DNA of 15,955 nucleotides from JBBTWO01 sp038062745 (GCA_038062745.1 JBBTWO010000014.1:1-15955); one strand, 5' to 3'; shown: positions 1-6,811, counted from the stretch's first letter. Notes: generated from the sequence alone by a model not told the origin. Numbers and translations are program-made.

Positions 1-268
1 CCAATCTAAGGCAACAATTTTACCTTAAGTGGTGCACTTCGTTTTAGAACCTATCTGACCGACTAAATCGTCCTCAAACCCTAACCTCGATATCCAGAGG
101 TATTTTAGAAGAATATGGGATACTCATTGGAAAAGTAAAAAATAAATAGCCCTAATTTACGCCTTTTTCCGGACAACGAGCGTGTGGTACGAAACTGAAT
201 TTTTGAATTGCTCTTTTAGATGGTGTTGTTGGGCTAATTGAGGTATTCCGGTCGATTTGCGCCCAACT
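1..268. other. Left-edge region with no convincing gene
   Basis: All three plus-strand frames hit a stop early (7-9, 26-28, 45-47), so any gene entering from the left ends by position 47. A stretch open from 48 to 149 (stop TAG 147-149) encodes a protein-like 33-residue tail ending ILIGKVKNK but has no start codon. A frame +1 piece at 10-63 would join it only through a frameshift, so a decayed gene end is possible but unproven. Positions 150-268, downstream of the minus-strand tRNA, contain one 7-bp inverted repeat (228-234 with 261-267) and nothing else I recognise. Confidence 0.4.
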
Positions 269-342
269 TGGCTGGGGGACAGGGATTTGAACCCCGATAG
301 GCAGATCCAGAATCTGCAGTCCTACCATTAGACGATCCCCCA
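269..342 (-). tRNA. tRNA-Gln, anticodon CUG, CCA encoded
   Basis: Reading the minus strand gives a complete cloverleaf of 74 nt: a 7-bp acceptor stem starting with the weak T1-A72 pair typical of bacterial tRNA-Gln, a D arm (GTC/GAC), an anticodon stem GCAGA/TCTGC with loop TTCTGGA, a 4-nt variable loop, and a T arm (CGGGG/CCCTG) with loop TTCAAAT. The anticodon is CTG (plus-strand positions 308-310), which decodes CAG as glutamine. The discriminator is G and the CCA tail is encoded (269-271). In bacteria without GlnRS this tRNA is charged with Glu by a non-discriminating GluRS and then amidated by GatCAB. A GluRS gene lies about 5 kb away in this window. Confidence 0.95.
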
Positions 343-357
343 AAGATAAACAACCCT

Positions 358-363
358 ATTTTA
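358..363 (-). promoter_or_regulatory. Candidate -10 for the tRNA-Gln gene
   Basis: The minus strand reads TAAAAT here, which would start transcription near 351, about 9 nt before the mature tRNA 5' end. An alternative is CATAAT at 370-375. No clear -35 is seen. Confidence 0.35.
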
Positions 364-373
364 CCTCACATTA

Positions 374-382
374 TGGTATAAT
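374..382 (+). promoter_or_regulatory. Extended -10 promoter of the RRM gene
   Basis: TGGTATAAT matches the extended -10 consensus (TGnTATAAT) exactly; the hexamer is 377-382. It predicts a start near 389 and therefore a leader of about 79 nt before the ATG at 468. The hexamer lies inside a perfect 6-bp palindrome with a 3-nt loop (369-374 and 378-383). No good -35 is visible, as is usual for extended -10 promoters. Confidence 0.65.
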
Positions 383-411
383 GCTCTTACAAGCTGCTTC
401 GAGGCTGGAGA

Positions 412-458
412 TTTCCTCCTTTTGACATGAGCTTAGTCTAAAAATAGAAAGGAGGGGA
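412..458 (+). promoter_or_regulatory. Leader hairpin that can mask the SD of the RRM gene
   Basis: CCTCCTTT at 415-422 is perfectly complementary to AAAGGAGG at 448-455, which contains the SD of the RRM gene. With G-U pairs the stem extends to 412-423 / 447-458 around a 23-nt loop. The upstream arm mimics the 16S anti-SD. Short competing partners for it (GAGG 401-404, GGAG 407-410) lie just upstream and could form an alternative fold. The pairing is seen in the sequence; a regulatory role, such as temperature sensing or feedback by the RRM protein, is inference. Confidence 0.5.
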
Positions 459-467
459 ATAAATTAA

Positions 468-830
468 ATGAAAAAATTATATGTAGGTAATTTACCTTAC
501 ACAGCAACCGGTGATGACTTAAATCAACTTTTCTCCCAAATAGGAGTAGTTCTATCTGCAGTTATCATTAATGACAAATTTACTGGTAGATCCAAAGGAT
601 TCGGTTTTATTGAGATGGAAGACGATGCGAAAGCAGAGGAAGCTATCAAAAAATTCAACGAATACGATATGGAAGGCCGAAAATTAGTTGTTAACGAAGC
701 TAGACCACAAGAAAAACGTGAGTTTGGAGGTGGAGACAGAAATAGAAGCTTTGGTGGAGACAGAAGAGGTGGAAGTGATTCACGAGGTGGATATGGTGGT
801 GGAAACAGAAGGTTTGGAGGCGACAGATAA
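468..830 (+). CDS. RRM-type RNA-binding protein with Gly/Arg-rich tail
   Basis: A single RNA-recognition motif fills residues 1-80, with RNP2 LYVGNL at residues 4-9 and RNP1 KGFGFIEM at 43-50, including the aromatic residues that stack on RNA bases. Residues 85-120 are a low-complexity tail of Gly, Arg, Asp and Phe repeats (GGGDRNR, FGGDRRGG), as in cyanobacterial and proteobacterial Rbp proteins, which are often cold-induced. At 120 aa it is a typical length. The start is fixed by a very strong SD (GGAGGGG from 451) 10-12 nt upstream of the ATG. The gene is first in a two-gene unit with the zinc-ribbon gene. The probable role is binding mRNA or small RNA as a chaperone; its targets cannot be read from sequence. 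Confidence 0.93.
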   Translation: MKKLYVGNLPYTATGDDLNQLFSQIGVVLSAVIINDKFTGRSKGFGFIEMEDDAKAEEAIKKFNEYDMEGRKLVVNEARPQEKREFGGGDRNRSFGGDRRGGSDSRGGYGGGNRRFGGDR

Positions 831-833
831 TCT

Positions 834-1064
834 ATGAGTAGCACTTGCACCAGATGTGGAAAACAGCGCGTGGTAATTAAAACTTGGACCGAAATTGTCG
901 GAACAGCTAAAATTACTCGTACTGAGAATGAATGTCCAGATCTTGAGTGTCAAAAGGCTGTTAATAGTGGAATCGCCAGACAAAAACATCAAAGAGATAT
1001 TCAAGAAAAAGAAAAACAACAAAGAGAATTGGAAAGATTAAACCTAAAAAGAAATATTTCCTGA
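834..1064 (+). CDS. Small zinc-ribbon protein with basic helical tail
   Basis: This 76-aa protein has two cysteine pairs, C5/C8 (CTRC) and C34/C39 (CPDLEC), separated by about 25 residues, the layout of a zinc ribbon. Residues 45-76 are a highly charged Lys/Arg/Glu/Gln helix. It begins 3 nt after the RRM stop codon. The only SD-like sequence is GGAGG at 816-820, which is also the glycine codons of the RRM tail, so translation is probably coupled. Small zinc ribbons of this type often bind nucleic acid or ribosomes. The co-transcription with an RNA-binding protein suggests, but does not show, an RNA-related role. Confidence 0.75.
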   Translation: MSSTCTRCGKQRVVIKTWTEIVGTAKITRTENECPDLECQKAVNSGIARQKHQRDIQEKEKQQRELERLNLKRNIS

Positions 1065-1098
1065 AGCTAAAAATAGCCTTTAAAAAGTTATTTAGCTT
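1064..1098. terminator. Bidirectional hairpin terminator between convergent genes
   Basis: AAGCTAAA (1064-1071) pairs perfectly with TTTAGCTT (1091-1098) around a 19-nt loop that can add A-T pairs. A T-rich run follows on the plus strand (TTTCTTCTT), and the minus strand has an equivalent T-rich stretch. The hairpin contains the stop codon of the minus-strand gene and abuts the stop of the zinc-ribbon gene, so it can serve both. Confidence 0.55.
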
Positions 1099-1307
1099 TC
1101 TTCTTCAAGTTTAGCAATTTCTTGTTTCAGGCTACCCGTAATATCTCTTAGTACCATGACTTCAGAATGTCGAAGTTCTGATTGTGCGCTTTCGTGCACA
1201 ACCCCCCTATAACCTTTCATTTTGTAAGCCAACTTTTCTTCATATTTGGCCAATTTCTCTTTTAATTCTTGGAGTTTTTCTGTTTTGTTAATCGTTTTAT
1301 GCGTCAT
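1092..1307 (-). CDS. Small coiled-coil protein of unknown function
   Basis: This 71-aa protein has two charged helical segments, about residues 8-32 (LQELKEKLAKYEEKLAYK) and 45-71, separated by a short GYRGVVHESAQ turn. It could form an antiparallel coiled-coil hairpin. The general look recalls the N-terminal coiled coil of GreA/GreB factors, but there is no C-terminal Gre domain and I do not claim homology. There is no SD upstream. A perfect TATAAT at 1316-1321 on the minus strand would start transcription about 2 nt before the ATG. It converges on the zinc-ribbon gene and diverges from the exporter operon. Confidence 0.6.
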   Translation of the reverse strand: MTHKTINKTEKLQELKEKLAKYEEKLAYKMKGYRGVVHESAQSELRHSEVMVLRDITGSLKQEIAKLEEES

Positions 1308-1315
1308 AAGATAGC

Positions 1316-1321
1316 ATTATA
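1316..1321 (-). promoter_or_regulatory. -10 element of the coiled-coil gene, near-leaderless
   Basis: The minus strand reads TATAAT, predicting a start near 1309 and an ATG at 1307. No SD is present between them. The -35 is not obvious. Confidence 0.5.
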
Positions 1322-1358
1322 CACGCTTAGGATGTAGAATAGCTGTTGCTTAAGAAAG

Positions 1359-2228
1359 ATGTTCAAATTTGTTAAAACCAAGAAATTTCTAATTTTAGCT
1401 ACAATAATAATTGCTGTCTTAGGTGGTGGATTTTTAATCTATAAGAAAAACACCAAAGAGACAAATCGACAGAAGTTTGCTGTTAAAGAGGGTGAGGTCG
1501 AAGAAGAACTGATTCTGTCTGGAACTATTTGGGCAGATGAATATGTAAAGCTGAACTTTCCAATCGCTGGAAAAATATCCTGGGTGGGGGTAAAAGAAGG
1601 CCAGGAAGTGAAAAAAGGACAGGCTCTAATGAAACTTGATACACTTTCACTAAATGCAGATTATCAACGCGCCCTTGCAGATCTGCGAGCCGCCGAAGCA
1701 ACAGTCCAAAAAATACACGATGACGTTAAAGGCCACTCTGCAGACGAAACATTTACCCAAAAGGAAACAAGAACTGATGCCGAAGTAGCAAAAGACAAAG
1801 CCTATGAAGCAGTTAAAAAAGCCCAGCAAAACCTAAGAGACGCAACTCTTTACTCTCCTTTCTCTGGCTTTGTAACTTTTGTTAGCAACCCCTTTGCCCA
1901 GATAAATATCTTTGCAACTGAAGATCAAGTGGAAATCTTGAATCCAAAGACAATATATTTTGATGTCACTGCAGATCAAAGTGAAATAACCAGTATTACA
2001 AATGGCCAAAACGTAAATATCGTTCTGGATTCCTTTTCAGACAAAACCTTTTCAGGCACAGTAACCTACATCTCACTTACACCAAAGCCGGGAGAGACCG
2101 GCTCCGTTTATAAAGTCAAAGTCGCCTTTACAGACAATCTTAATATCACCACCTTTAGAATTGGCATGACTGGGGATGCAAAATTTAGCCTGAACAAAAA
2201 AAGTGAGGGTGACACTATCTATGATTAA
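1359..2228 (+). CDS. Membrane fusion protein (HlyD/MacA-like) of an ABC exporter
   Basis: This 289-aa periplasmic-adaptor-type protein has an N-terminal membrane anchor at residues 10-28, then a beta-barrel strand and the first half of a biotinyl-lipoyl domain (NFPIAGKISWVGVKEGQEV, about 63-82). A short, alanine-rich helical hairpin follows (about 94-165), then the second lipoyl half (TLYSPFSGFVTFV) and a C-terminal beta-barrel region (about 195-280). The family normally links a MacB-type transporter to an outer component. In an organism probably lacking an outer membrane it more likely acts as an extracytoplasmic chaperone for the exported substrate. The hairpin is short, as in MacA-like proteins of Gram-positive bacteria. 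A weak candidate -10 (TAGAAT, 1335-1340) lies upstream. The 3' end overlaps the ATPase gene by 8 nt. Confidence 0.88.
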   Translation: MFKFVKTKKFLILATIIIAVLGGGFLIYKKNTKETNRQKFAVKEGEVEEELILSGTIWADEYVKLNFPIAGKISWVGVKEGQEVKKGQALMKLDTLSLNADYQRALADLRAAEATVQKIHDDVKGHSADETFTQKETRTDAEVAKDKAYEAVKKAQQNLRDATLYSPFSGFVTFVSNPFAQINIFATEDQVEILNPKTIYFDVTADQSEITSITNGQNVNIVLDSFSDKTFSGTVTYISLTPKPGETGSVYKVKVAFTDNLNITTFRIGMTGDAKFSLNKKSEGDTIYD

Positions 2229-2895
2229 GTTAGACAACGTCTCAAAGACCTTTTACCTTGGAGACGAAAAAGTATCCGCTGTTAAAAACGTTTCCCTTCA
2301 CATCAAATCCCAAGAGTATGTCAGCATATTGGGGACTTCAGGTAGTGGCAAATCAACTCTTATGTATCTAATTGGCCTATTGGATCAACCAACAAACGGA
2401 AAAGTGTTTATTAATAGTCAAGATGTTTCCACCTTGTCTGATAATGAGTTATCAGTCATTAGAGGTCAGACTATAGGCTTTGTTTTTCAGTCTTTCAATT
2501 TAATCAACAGGTTTACGGTCTTGGAGAATATTCTTCTACCAACCAGGTATCACAAAGGTAAATTGGATTTTGATCCAAATAAACGAGCAGAAGACATACT
2601 AAATAAGTTCGGCATTAGCGACCGAAGAAATTTTTTCCCAAATAAAATTTCTGGGGGGCAACAACAAAGAGTTGCCATTGCCAGGGCACTTATTATGAAT
2701 CCAAAAATAATTCTGGCAGATGAACCAACGGGAAATCTTGATTCCAAAACTGGAGACGAGATTCTTGATTTGTTGGAAAGTTTGAATAAAGATTTCAAGG
2801 TAACCGTAGTAATTGTCACTCACGACAAAGAAGTTGGTAAACGAACAAAGCGCCAGATATATGTTAAAGACGGACAGATTGTGAAAAAATACTAA
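2221..2895 (+). CDS. MacB/LolD-family ABC transporter ATPase
   Basis: This 224-aa nucleotide-binding subunit is complete: Walker A GTSGSGKST (residues 38-46), Q-loop glutamine in FVFQ (Q90), signature SGGQQQR (144-150), Walker B ILADEP (164-169) followed by TGNLD, and H-loop histidine H201. The MacB/LolD group is recognised by its short length and the Q-loop and D-loop style. I chose ATG 2221 over the in-frame GTG at 2203 because MIKLDNVSKTF is the normal N-terminus and the sequence GAGGGTG at about 2205-2211 gives an SD at suitable spacing. The start overlaps the membrane fusion gene, and the stop shares TAATG with the permease start. ATP hydrolysis powers the mechanotransmission exporter formed with the next gene. 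Confidence 0.93.
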   Translation: MIKLDNVSKTFYLGDEKVSAVKNVSLHIKSQEYVSILGTSGSGKSTLMYLIGLLDQPTNGKVFINSQDVSTLSDNELSVIRGQTIGFVFQSFNLINRFTVLENILLPTRYHKGKLDFDPNKRAEDILNKFGISDRRNFFPNKISGGQQQRVAIARALIMNPKIILADEPTGNLDSKTGDEILDLLESLNKDFKVTVVIVTHDKEVGKRTKRQIYVKDGQIVKKY

Positions 2896-4106
2896 TGACC
2901 AACACAAAAGAATTATCACATTTAGTTAAAACCGCCCTTGCCGATTTCAAAAGGAATAAAGTTAGAACCTTTCTGACATCTCTAGGAATTATGGTTGGTG
3001 TTATGTCAGTTTGTTTACTTATTGCTCTTGGATTGGGACTCAAAAACTATATTGAGGGTCAATTTGAAAGCATGGGTGCCAACTTGATTATGATTTTGCC
3101 GGGGAGTGGCTTTACCGGTGAAGGCGGAGGTGGTTTTGGAGGAGGAGGAACAGTAGGTGGAGTGAGTTTTGACGAAAGGGACATAAACACCCTAAAAAGG
3201 ATTTCAGAAATTGATTACGTTGTTCCGCTTTTTATGAAAGGTGTGTTTGTCGAGTCCGGTGCCGAGAAAAAATATGCCAGCATTATGGGTGTGAGTGAGG
3301 ATGGCTTTAAATTAATGAATATTGAAGCAGAATATGGAAAACTTTTTGACAAATCTGATAATCAATCAGCAGCAAAAGTCGCAGTATTGGGAAACACTAT
3401 GGCAACAGAATTATTTGATGATCCCGTCAACGCCGTTGGAAAGACAGTAAGATTTGAAAACTTAAGATTTAAAGTAGTTGGCGTTGCCAAAAAGAAAGGT
3501 GATAGAGAGCAAGATAACGGCATCAACATCCCCTACAAAGCAACCTTTGGGAGCCTTAATCCAGATAAAACTTTTTGGGCAATTTATTTAGGTGTTAAAT
3601 CAGACGACATGGTGACTATCGCAAAACAGAAAGCAGAAACAGCACTCTTAAAAAGATATGCTGAAGAAGACTTTGCCGTAACTGAACAGGCAGAACTGTT
3701 GGAAACAGTAAATCAAATTTTCTCAATTATAAATACCGTGTTAATCGCCATTGGCTCAATTTCTCTATTTGTTGGTGGAATTGGAATTATGAATATTATG
3801 TATGCCACAGTCACTGAAAGAATAAAAGAAGTTGGAATCAGGCGGGCAATTGGAGCAACACAAAAAGATATTCTTTTGCAGTTTTTGACAGAGTCAGTAC
3901 TTCTGTCTCTCATGGGGGGTTTAACTGGGTTGATCTTGGCCATTATCATCGTCCTTATAGTTAGATTTTTCTTCCCAGCATCTATCAATTTGATTTCAGT
4001 AGTTATTGCACTTGTCATCTCAACTGGAATTGGAATCTTTTTCGGTGTTTTCCCCGCCAGAAGAGCGGCCAAGCTTCCCCCGATTGAAGCAATTAGACAC
4101 GATTAA
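2895..4106 (+). CDS. MacB-like ABC transporter permease (FtsX family)
   Basis: This 403-aa protein has the MacB topology: one N-terminal membrane helix (about residues 25-50), a large extracytoplasmic MacB_PCD domain (about 55-265), then three C-terminal helices (about 268-300, 327-357, 363-390). It ends with the conserved FPARRAAKLPPIEAIRHD tail. The coupling-helix sequence KEVGIRRAIGAT is clear. The ATG overlaps the ATPase stop as TAATG, so translation is coupled. One oddity is a glycine-rich loop at residues 69-89 just after the first helix (GEGGGGFGGGGTVGG). The substrate is unknown; the family exports peptides, antibiotics, lipoproteins or siderophores. The last 14 nt overlap the convergent gene on the other strand. 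Confidence 0.92.
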   Translation: MTNTKELSHLVKTALADFKRNKVRTFLTSLGIMVGVMSVCLLIALGLGLKNYIEGQFESMGANLIMILPGSGFTGEGGGGFGGGGTVGGVSFDERDINTLKRISEIDYVVPLFMKGVFVESGAEKKYASIMGVSEDGFKLMNIEAEYGKLFDKSDNQSAAKVAVLGNTMATELFDDPVNAVGKTVRFENLRFKVVGVAKKKGDREQDNGINIPYKATFGSLNPDKTFWAIYLGVKSDDMVTIAKQKAETALLKRYAEEDFAVTEQAELLETVNQIFSIINTVLIAIGSISLFVGGIGIMNIMYATVTERIKEVGIRRAIGATQKDILLQFLTESVLLSLMGGLTGLILAIIIVLIVRFFFPASINLISVVIALVISTGIGIFFGVFPARRAAKLPPIEAIRHD

Positions 4107-4416
4107 AAAGCGAAAGGATTTCTTTTTTTAATTTTTCTACTTCCAATTTAACCAATTGTCCGAAATCATTTTTTATTCTTTGCTTTAAATACTCACTCAA
4201 GTCGGCGTCACCAGGATTACTGCTAAATTTAAACAAGAACTCTTCGTGATGTTGTTTATCTAAGTTCTCCAAAATACATCCCATTAACCGGTGATGAACA
4301 AGTTCATCAATAACGTTAGCCAATTCATTTTTCTCATCGGGTGAACTACTAATCTTGCCTATATGCTTATAGACATCGTCTAACTCCAAATAATCATCCC
4401 AAAATATTAAACTCAT
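4093..4416 (-). CDS. DUF5663-like small helical protein
   Basis: This 107-aa, mostly helical acidic protein has the pattern I associate with DUF5663, a family frequent in Patescibacteria: an acidic lead-in, a helix with a hydrophobic/basic ELVHHRLMGCILENL segment (about residues 38-52), then DADLSEYLKQRI and a charged C-terminal helix. The assignment is from recollection of the pattern, not a search. Its ATG overlaps the TGA of the upstream gene (ATGA), so it is translationally coupled to it, and its 3' end overlaps the MacB permease gene tail to tail by 14 nt. No catalytic motif is visible and the function is unknown. Confidence 0.6.
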   Translation of the reverse strand: MSLIFWDDYLELDDVYKHIGKISSSPDEKNELANVIDELVHHRLMGCILENLDKQHHEEFLFKFSSNPGDADLSEYLKQRIKNDFGQLVKLEVEKLKKEILSLFNRV

Positions 4417-5354
4417 ACTTGTATTAAATTTTGCCTTTCTATTTGATTATAATCCACAGGTCCCAATTGAACCTTATTTTGGGGATCATCAACAAAAAAC
4501 AGAATTACTTTCCCCTTTTTGTATTTGGAACCCCCTAAATACTCCATAACTTCAGGACTTCCTCCATAATGTTTTCCCGTCCAAGCAGCTGGACCAGAAT
4601 CTGCGACAGCAGCAACAACTGCATTACCATTCACAGTATTTAGAATAAGTACTTTTCTATATTTATACCAATCCCTCAAATAGGGTTGTCGCCTTGCCCA
4701 GTCTGGCAAATATAAGGTTTGGACAACTGCATACCACTTTTCTGTGTCTACCAAGTCATCACTTAACGCCTCTTTACTTGGAGCGAAATATCCCCAAGCA
4801 CCAAGACCTGGAGCAATACCTTCCTTTAAGACAGTACTGCTGTAACCCATATGATTGGCAACACTGTCCCCTGGATATCTTCTTAAGTGTTGTTCAGCAC
4901 CAATATACCCATAGGTTGTGTTTAAATGTTCGCCCTCCAAAGTTGCCTTGGCTTTTATGCCCAAAACACCATCAAAGACTTGTTCCAAAAACTTTTCCTC
5001 ATCTTGCGATAAGGGTCTAGGTCTATCAGGAAGAATGGAATTAAGACTTTCAATAAGTTGTTTTTTAGCTGGAACTGAATTGTCAGCCGTATCTTTTTGA
5101 AATTTATTTACAATTTCAAGTGGGGAAGGCAACATTTTGGTTTGCCCAGCTGGTGAAAATAACAAAGATCCAGCCAGTACAGATGTAGTTAGTAACTTAC
5201 TTGAGTAATCTCTAATTTTAGATAAATCCAATCCTTTTTCCAATAAATATTGGTGTGCATGGGGAAAAGAAACTTGAAATTTTTGCTTTGCTTCTAGGTT
5301 TTTTAATTTAAGTTTGCTTCTAACTTGTTCGATATCGGCAGGCAGTTTTCCCAT
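4413..5354 (-). CDS. Membrane-anchored protein of unknown function, possible beta-barrel domain
   Basis: This 313-aa protein has a basic, soluble N-terminus of about 50 residues, a moderately hydrophobic segment at about 52-70 (LLTTSVLAGSLLF) that may be an anchor or late signal, and then a larger domain. Residues 205-300 look like a compact beta domain: KVLILNTVNGNAVVAAVADSG, GPAAWTGKHYGGSPEVMEYL and KGKVILFFVDDP. The V-x-D-x-G-P pattern at about 250-255 resembles double-psi beta-barrel (RlpA/expansin-like) cores, but I see no proof of lytic activity. The gene begins 6 nt after gltX and ends overlapping the DUF5663-like gene, so the three form one operon. The gltX linkage may be simple co-transcription. 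Confidence 0.7.
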   Translation of the reverse strand: MGKLPADIEQVRSKLKLKNLEAKQKFQVSFPHAHQYLLEKGLDLSKIRDYSSKLLTTSVLAGSLLFSPAGQTKMLPSPLEIVNKFQKDTADNSVPAKKQLIESLNSILPDRPRPLSQDEEKFLEQVFDGVLGIKAKATLEGEHLNTTYGYIGAEQHLRRYPGDSVANHMGYSSTVLKEGIAPGLGAWGYFAPSKEALSDDLVDTEKWYAVVQTLYLPDWARRQPYLRDWYKYRKVLILNTVNGNAVVAAVADSGPAAWTGKHYGGSPEVMEYLGGSKYKKGKVILFFVDDPQNKVQLGPVDYNQIERQNLIQV

Positions 5355-5360
5355 TTAAAT

Positions 5361-6764
5361 TCATTTTAACACTCTTTTAATCCTGGCCACAGTTTTTTCT
5401 TTACCTAAAACAATAATAGAATCATTTATTGGGGGGGTAAACTTTTTTCCGGTAATTGCAACTCTTAAATCCATGAAAAAGTCGCCAGTTTTAAAGTTGT
5501 TTTCTTTTACTTTGTCCATCAATTTGGTATTTAAGTTTTCTAAATTCCAATTTTCCAAGTCTGTAATTATTTCCAAAGCTATAGCTAAATGCTTTTGGTA
5601 GTTTTCAATAAATAAACTCTCGTCAACATTAGGCTCAGAAAAGAAAAATCCAGCGATCTCATTAATTTCCGAGAATTTGTTTATCCTGCTTTTCAAAAGC
5701 GGAGCTATTTGAACGAGTAAATCGTCAGAAACATCTTGAGAAACAAATTTAATAGCCACCTTTGCAAACTCTTCGTCAGTCATCTTCATAATATATTGCG
5801 AATTCATCCAGTCTAATTTAGTCTTATCAAAAGCTGCCGCTTTTACTTGCAAGCCTTTTATATCAAAAACTTCAACAAACTCAGCCAAAGAAAATATTTC
5901 TTGGTTATTACTTGGTGCCCAACCCAGAAGCATTAAAAAATTAAGCATTGCCGCTGGCAAATACCCTTCATCTAAAAAACCGCGCGCAGAAACAGATCCG
6001 TAGCGTTTGGACATTTTTCCTTTGCCATCAGGATTTAAAAGATCGGTTAAATGTATAAAAGCAGGAAGTGGATAGCCAAAAGCTTTATATAGTAAAACGT
6101 GTTTTGGAGTAGACGGCAGCCATTCTTCAGCCCGCATGACGTGCGTAATTTCCATTAAGATATCATCAATTACTACTCCCAAGTGATATGTGGGAAAGCC
6201 ATCGCTTTTGATTAAAACTTGATCATCTAAAGTATTTGAATCAACAACAATTTCCCCTCGTATTTCATCCTTAAACCTAATCTCTTCGTTTTCAGGAACT
6301 TTTAATCGAATAACAAAAGCAACATTGTCGGAAAGTTTTTCAGCAACTTCTTGGGTAGTTAAATTTCGACAATGTCTGTCATATCTGGGTTGTAGTTTTT
6401 TCTCAATTTGTTGTTTTCTAACTTCCTCAAGCCTTTGCTTTGTACAGAAGCAATAATAAGCTTTATCTTCTTTTACTAATTTTTCGGCCCATTCCTTGTA
6501 AATAGCCAGTCTTTCAGATTGAGTATATGGAGCATACTCCCCACCAATGTCTGGTCCTTCATCCCAATTAAGTCCATAATCTTTTATAACTTCCAACAGT
6601 CTTTGTTCTGAACCTTCAACATATCGCTGTCGATCAGTGTCTTCAATCCTAATAACAAATTTGCCATCATTCTTTCGAGCATATGCCCAGTTATAAAGAA
6701 GTGTTCTCAATCCTCCAATATGAAACTCTCCAGTTGGGGAAGGTGCGATTCTTGTTCTTACCAT
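5361..6764 (-). CDS. gltX: Glutamyl-tRNA synthetase (GluRS)
   Basis: This class I synthetase of 467 aa, normal for the bacterial enzyme, attaches glutamate to tRNA-Glu and, in organisms without GlnRS, to tRNA-Gln for later amidation. The HIGH-type signature is HIGG at residues 15-18 and the KMSKR loop is at 250-254. A zinc-binding site like that of E. coli GluRS is present: C105-x-C107 with Y128-x3-C132. The first 30 residues (RIAPSPTGEFHIGGLR) leave no doubt. ATG 6764 is the natural start because it precedes RTRIAPSPTG directly. There is no SD; a TAAAAT at 6771-6776 (minus strand) places transcription start on the ATG. It heads an operon with the two downstream genes. Confidence 0.97.
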   Translation of the reverse strand: MVRTRIAPSPTGEFHIGGLRTLLYNWAYARKNDGKFVIRIEDTDRQRYVEGSEQRLLEVIKDYGLNWDEGPDIGGEYAPYTQSERLAIYKEWAEKLVKEDKAYYCFCTKQRLEEVRKQQIEKKLQPRYDRHCRNLTTQEVAEKLSDNVAFVIRLKVPENEEIRFKDEIRGEIVVDSNTLDDQVLIKSDGFPTYHLGVVIDDILMEITHVMRAEEWLPSTPKHVLLYKAFGYPLPAFIHLTDLLNPDGKGKMSKRYGSVSARGFLDEGYLPAAMLNFLMLLGWAPSNNQEIFSLAEFVEVFDIKGLQVKAAAFDKTKLDWMNSQYIMKMTDEEFAKVAIKFVSQDVSDDLLVQIAPLLKSRINKFSEINEIAGFFFSEPNVDESLFIENYQKHLAIALEIITDLENWNLENLNTKLMDKVKENNFKTGDFFMDLRVAITGKKFTPPINDSIIVLGKEKTVARIKRVLK

Positions 6765-6770
6765 ATGGCA

Positions 6771-6776
6771 ATTTTA
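6771..6776 (-). promoter_or_regulatory. Candidate -10 of gltX, leaderless placement
   Basis: The minus strand reads TAAAAT. With the usual spacing to +1, transcription begins at 6764, the A of the gltX ATG. The -35 is weak. Confidence 0.4.
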
Positions 6777-6782
6777 CAATTT

Positions 6783-6811
6783 TTGCTTGAATTTAGCTAT
6801 TGCTCTATACT
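6783..6811 (+). promoter_or_regulatory. Promoter of the membrane-anchored gene at 6822
   Basis: TTGCTT (6783-6788) and TATACT (6806-6811) are separated by 17 bp, close to the sigma-70-type consensus. The predicted start is near 6818, 4 nt before the ATG at 6822, with no SD in between. Confidence 0.55.

Noticed and set aside
228..267. Inverted repeat GTTGGGC / GCCCAAC just downstream of the tRNA as an intrinsic terminator
   Set aside because: The 26-nt loop is long and no T-tract follows the stem on the minus strand, so it does not look like a terminator. It may be chance or an RNA-processing structure.
152..343. Minus-strand open frame of 63 codons
   Set aside because: It lies across the tRNA-Gln gene, has no SD and no protein-like composition; it is a shadow.
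721..825. Repeated GGTGGAGACAGA-like units in the RRM gene as a DNA repeat or CRISPR-like array
   Set aside because: They are in-frame glycine/arginine codons of a low-complexity tail with irregular spacing and no distinct spacers.
524..850. Minus-strand proline-rich frame of 108 codons
   Set aside because: It is the antisense of the RRM gene; its proline-rich stretch is simply the complement of glycine codons.
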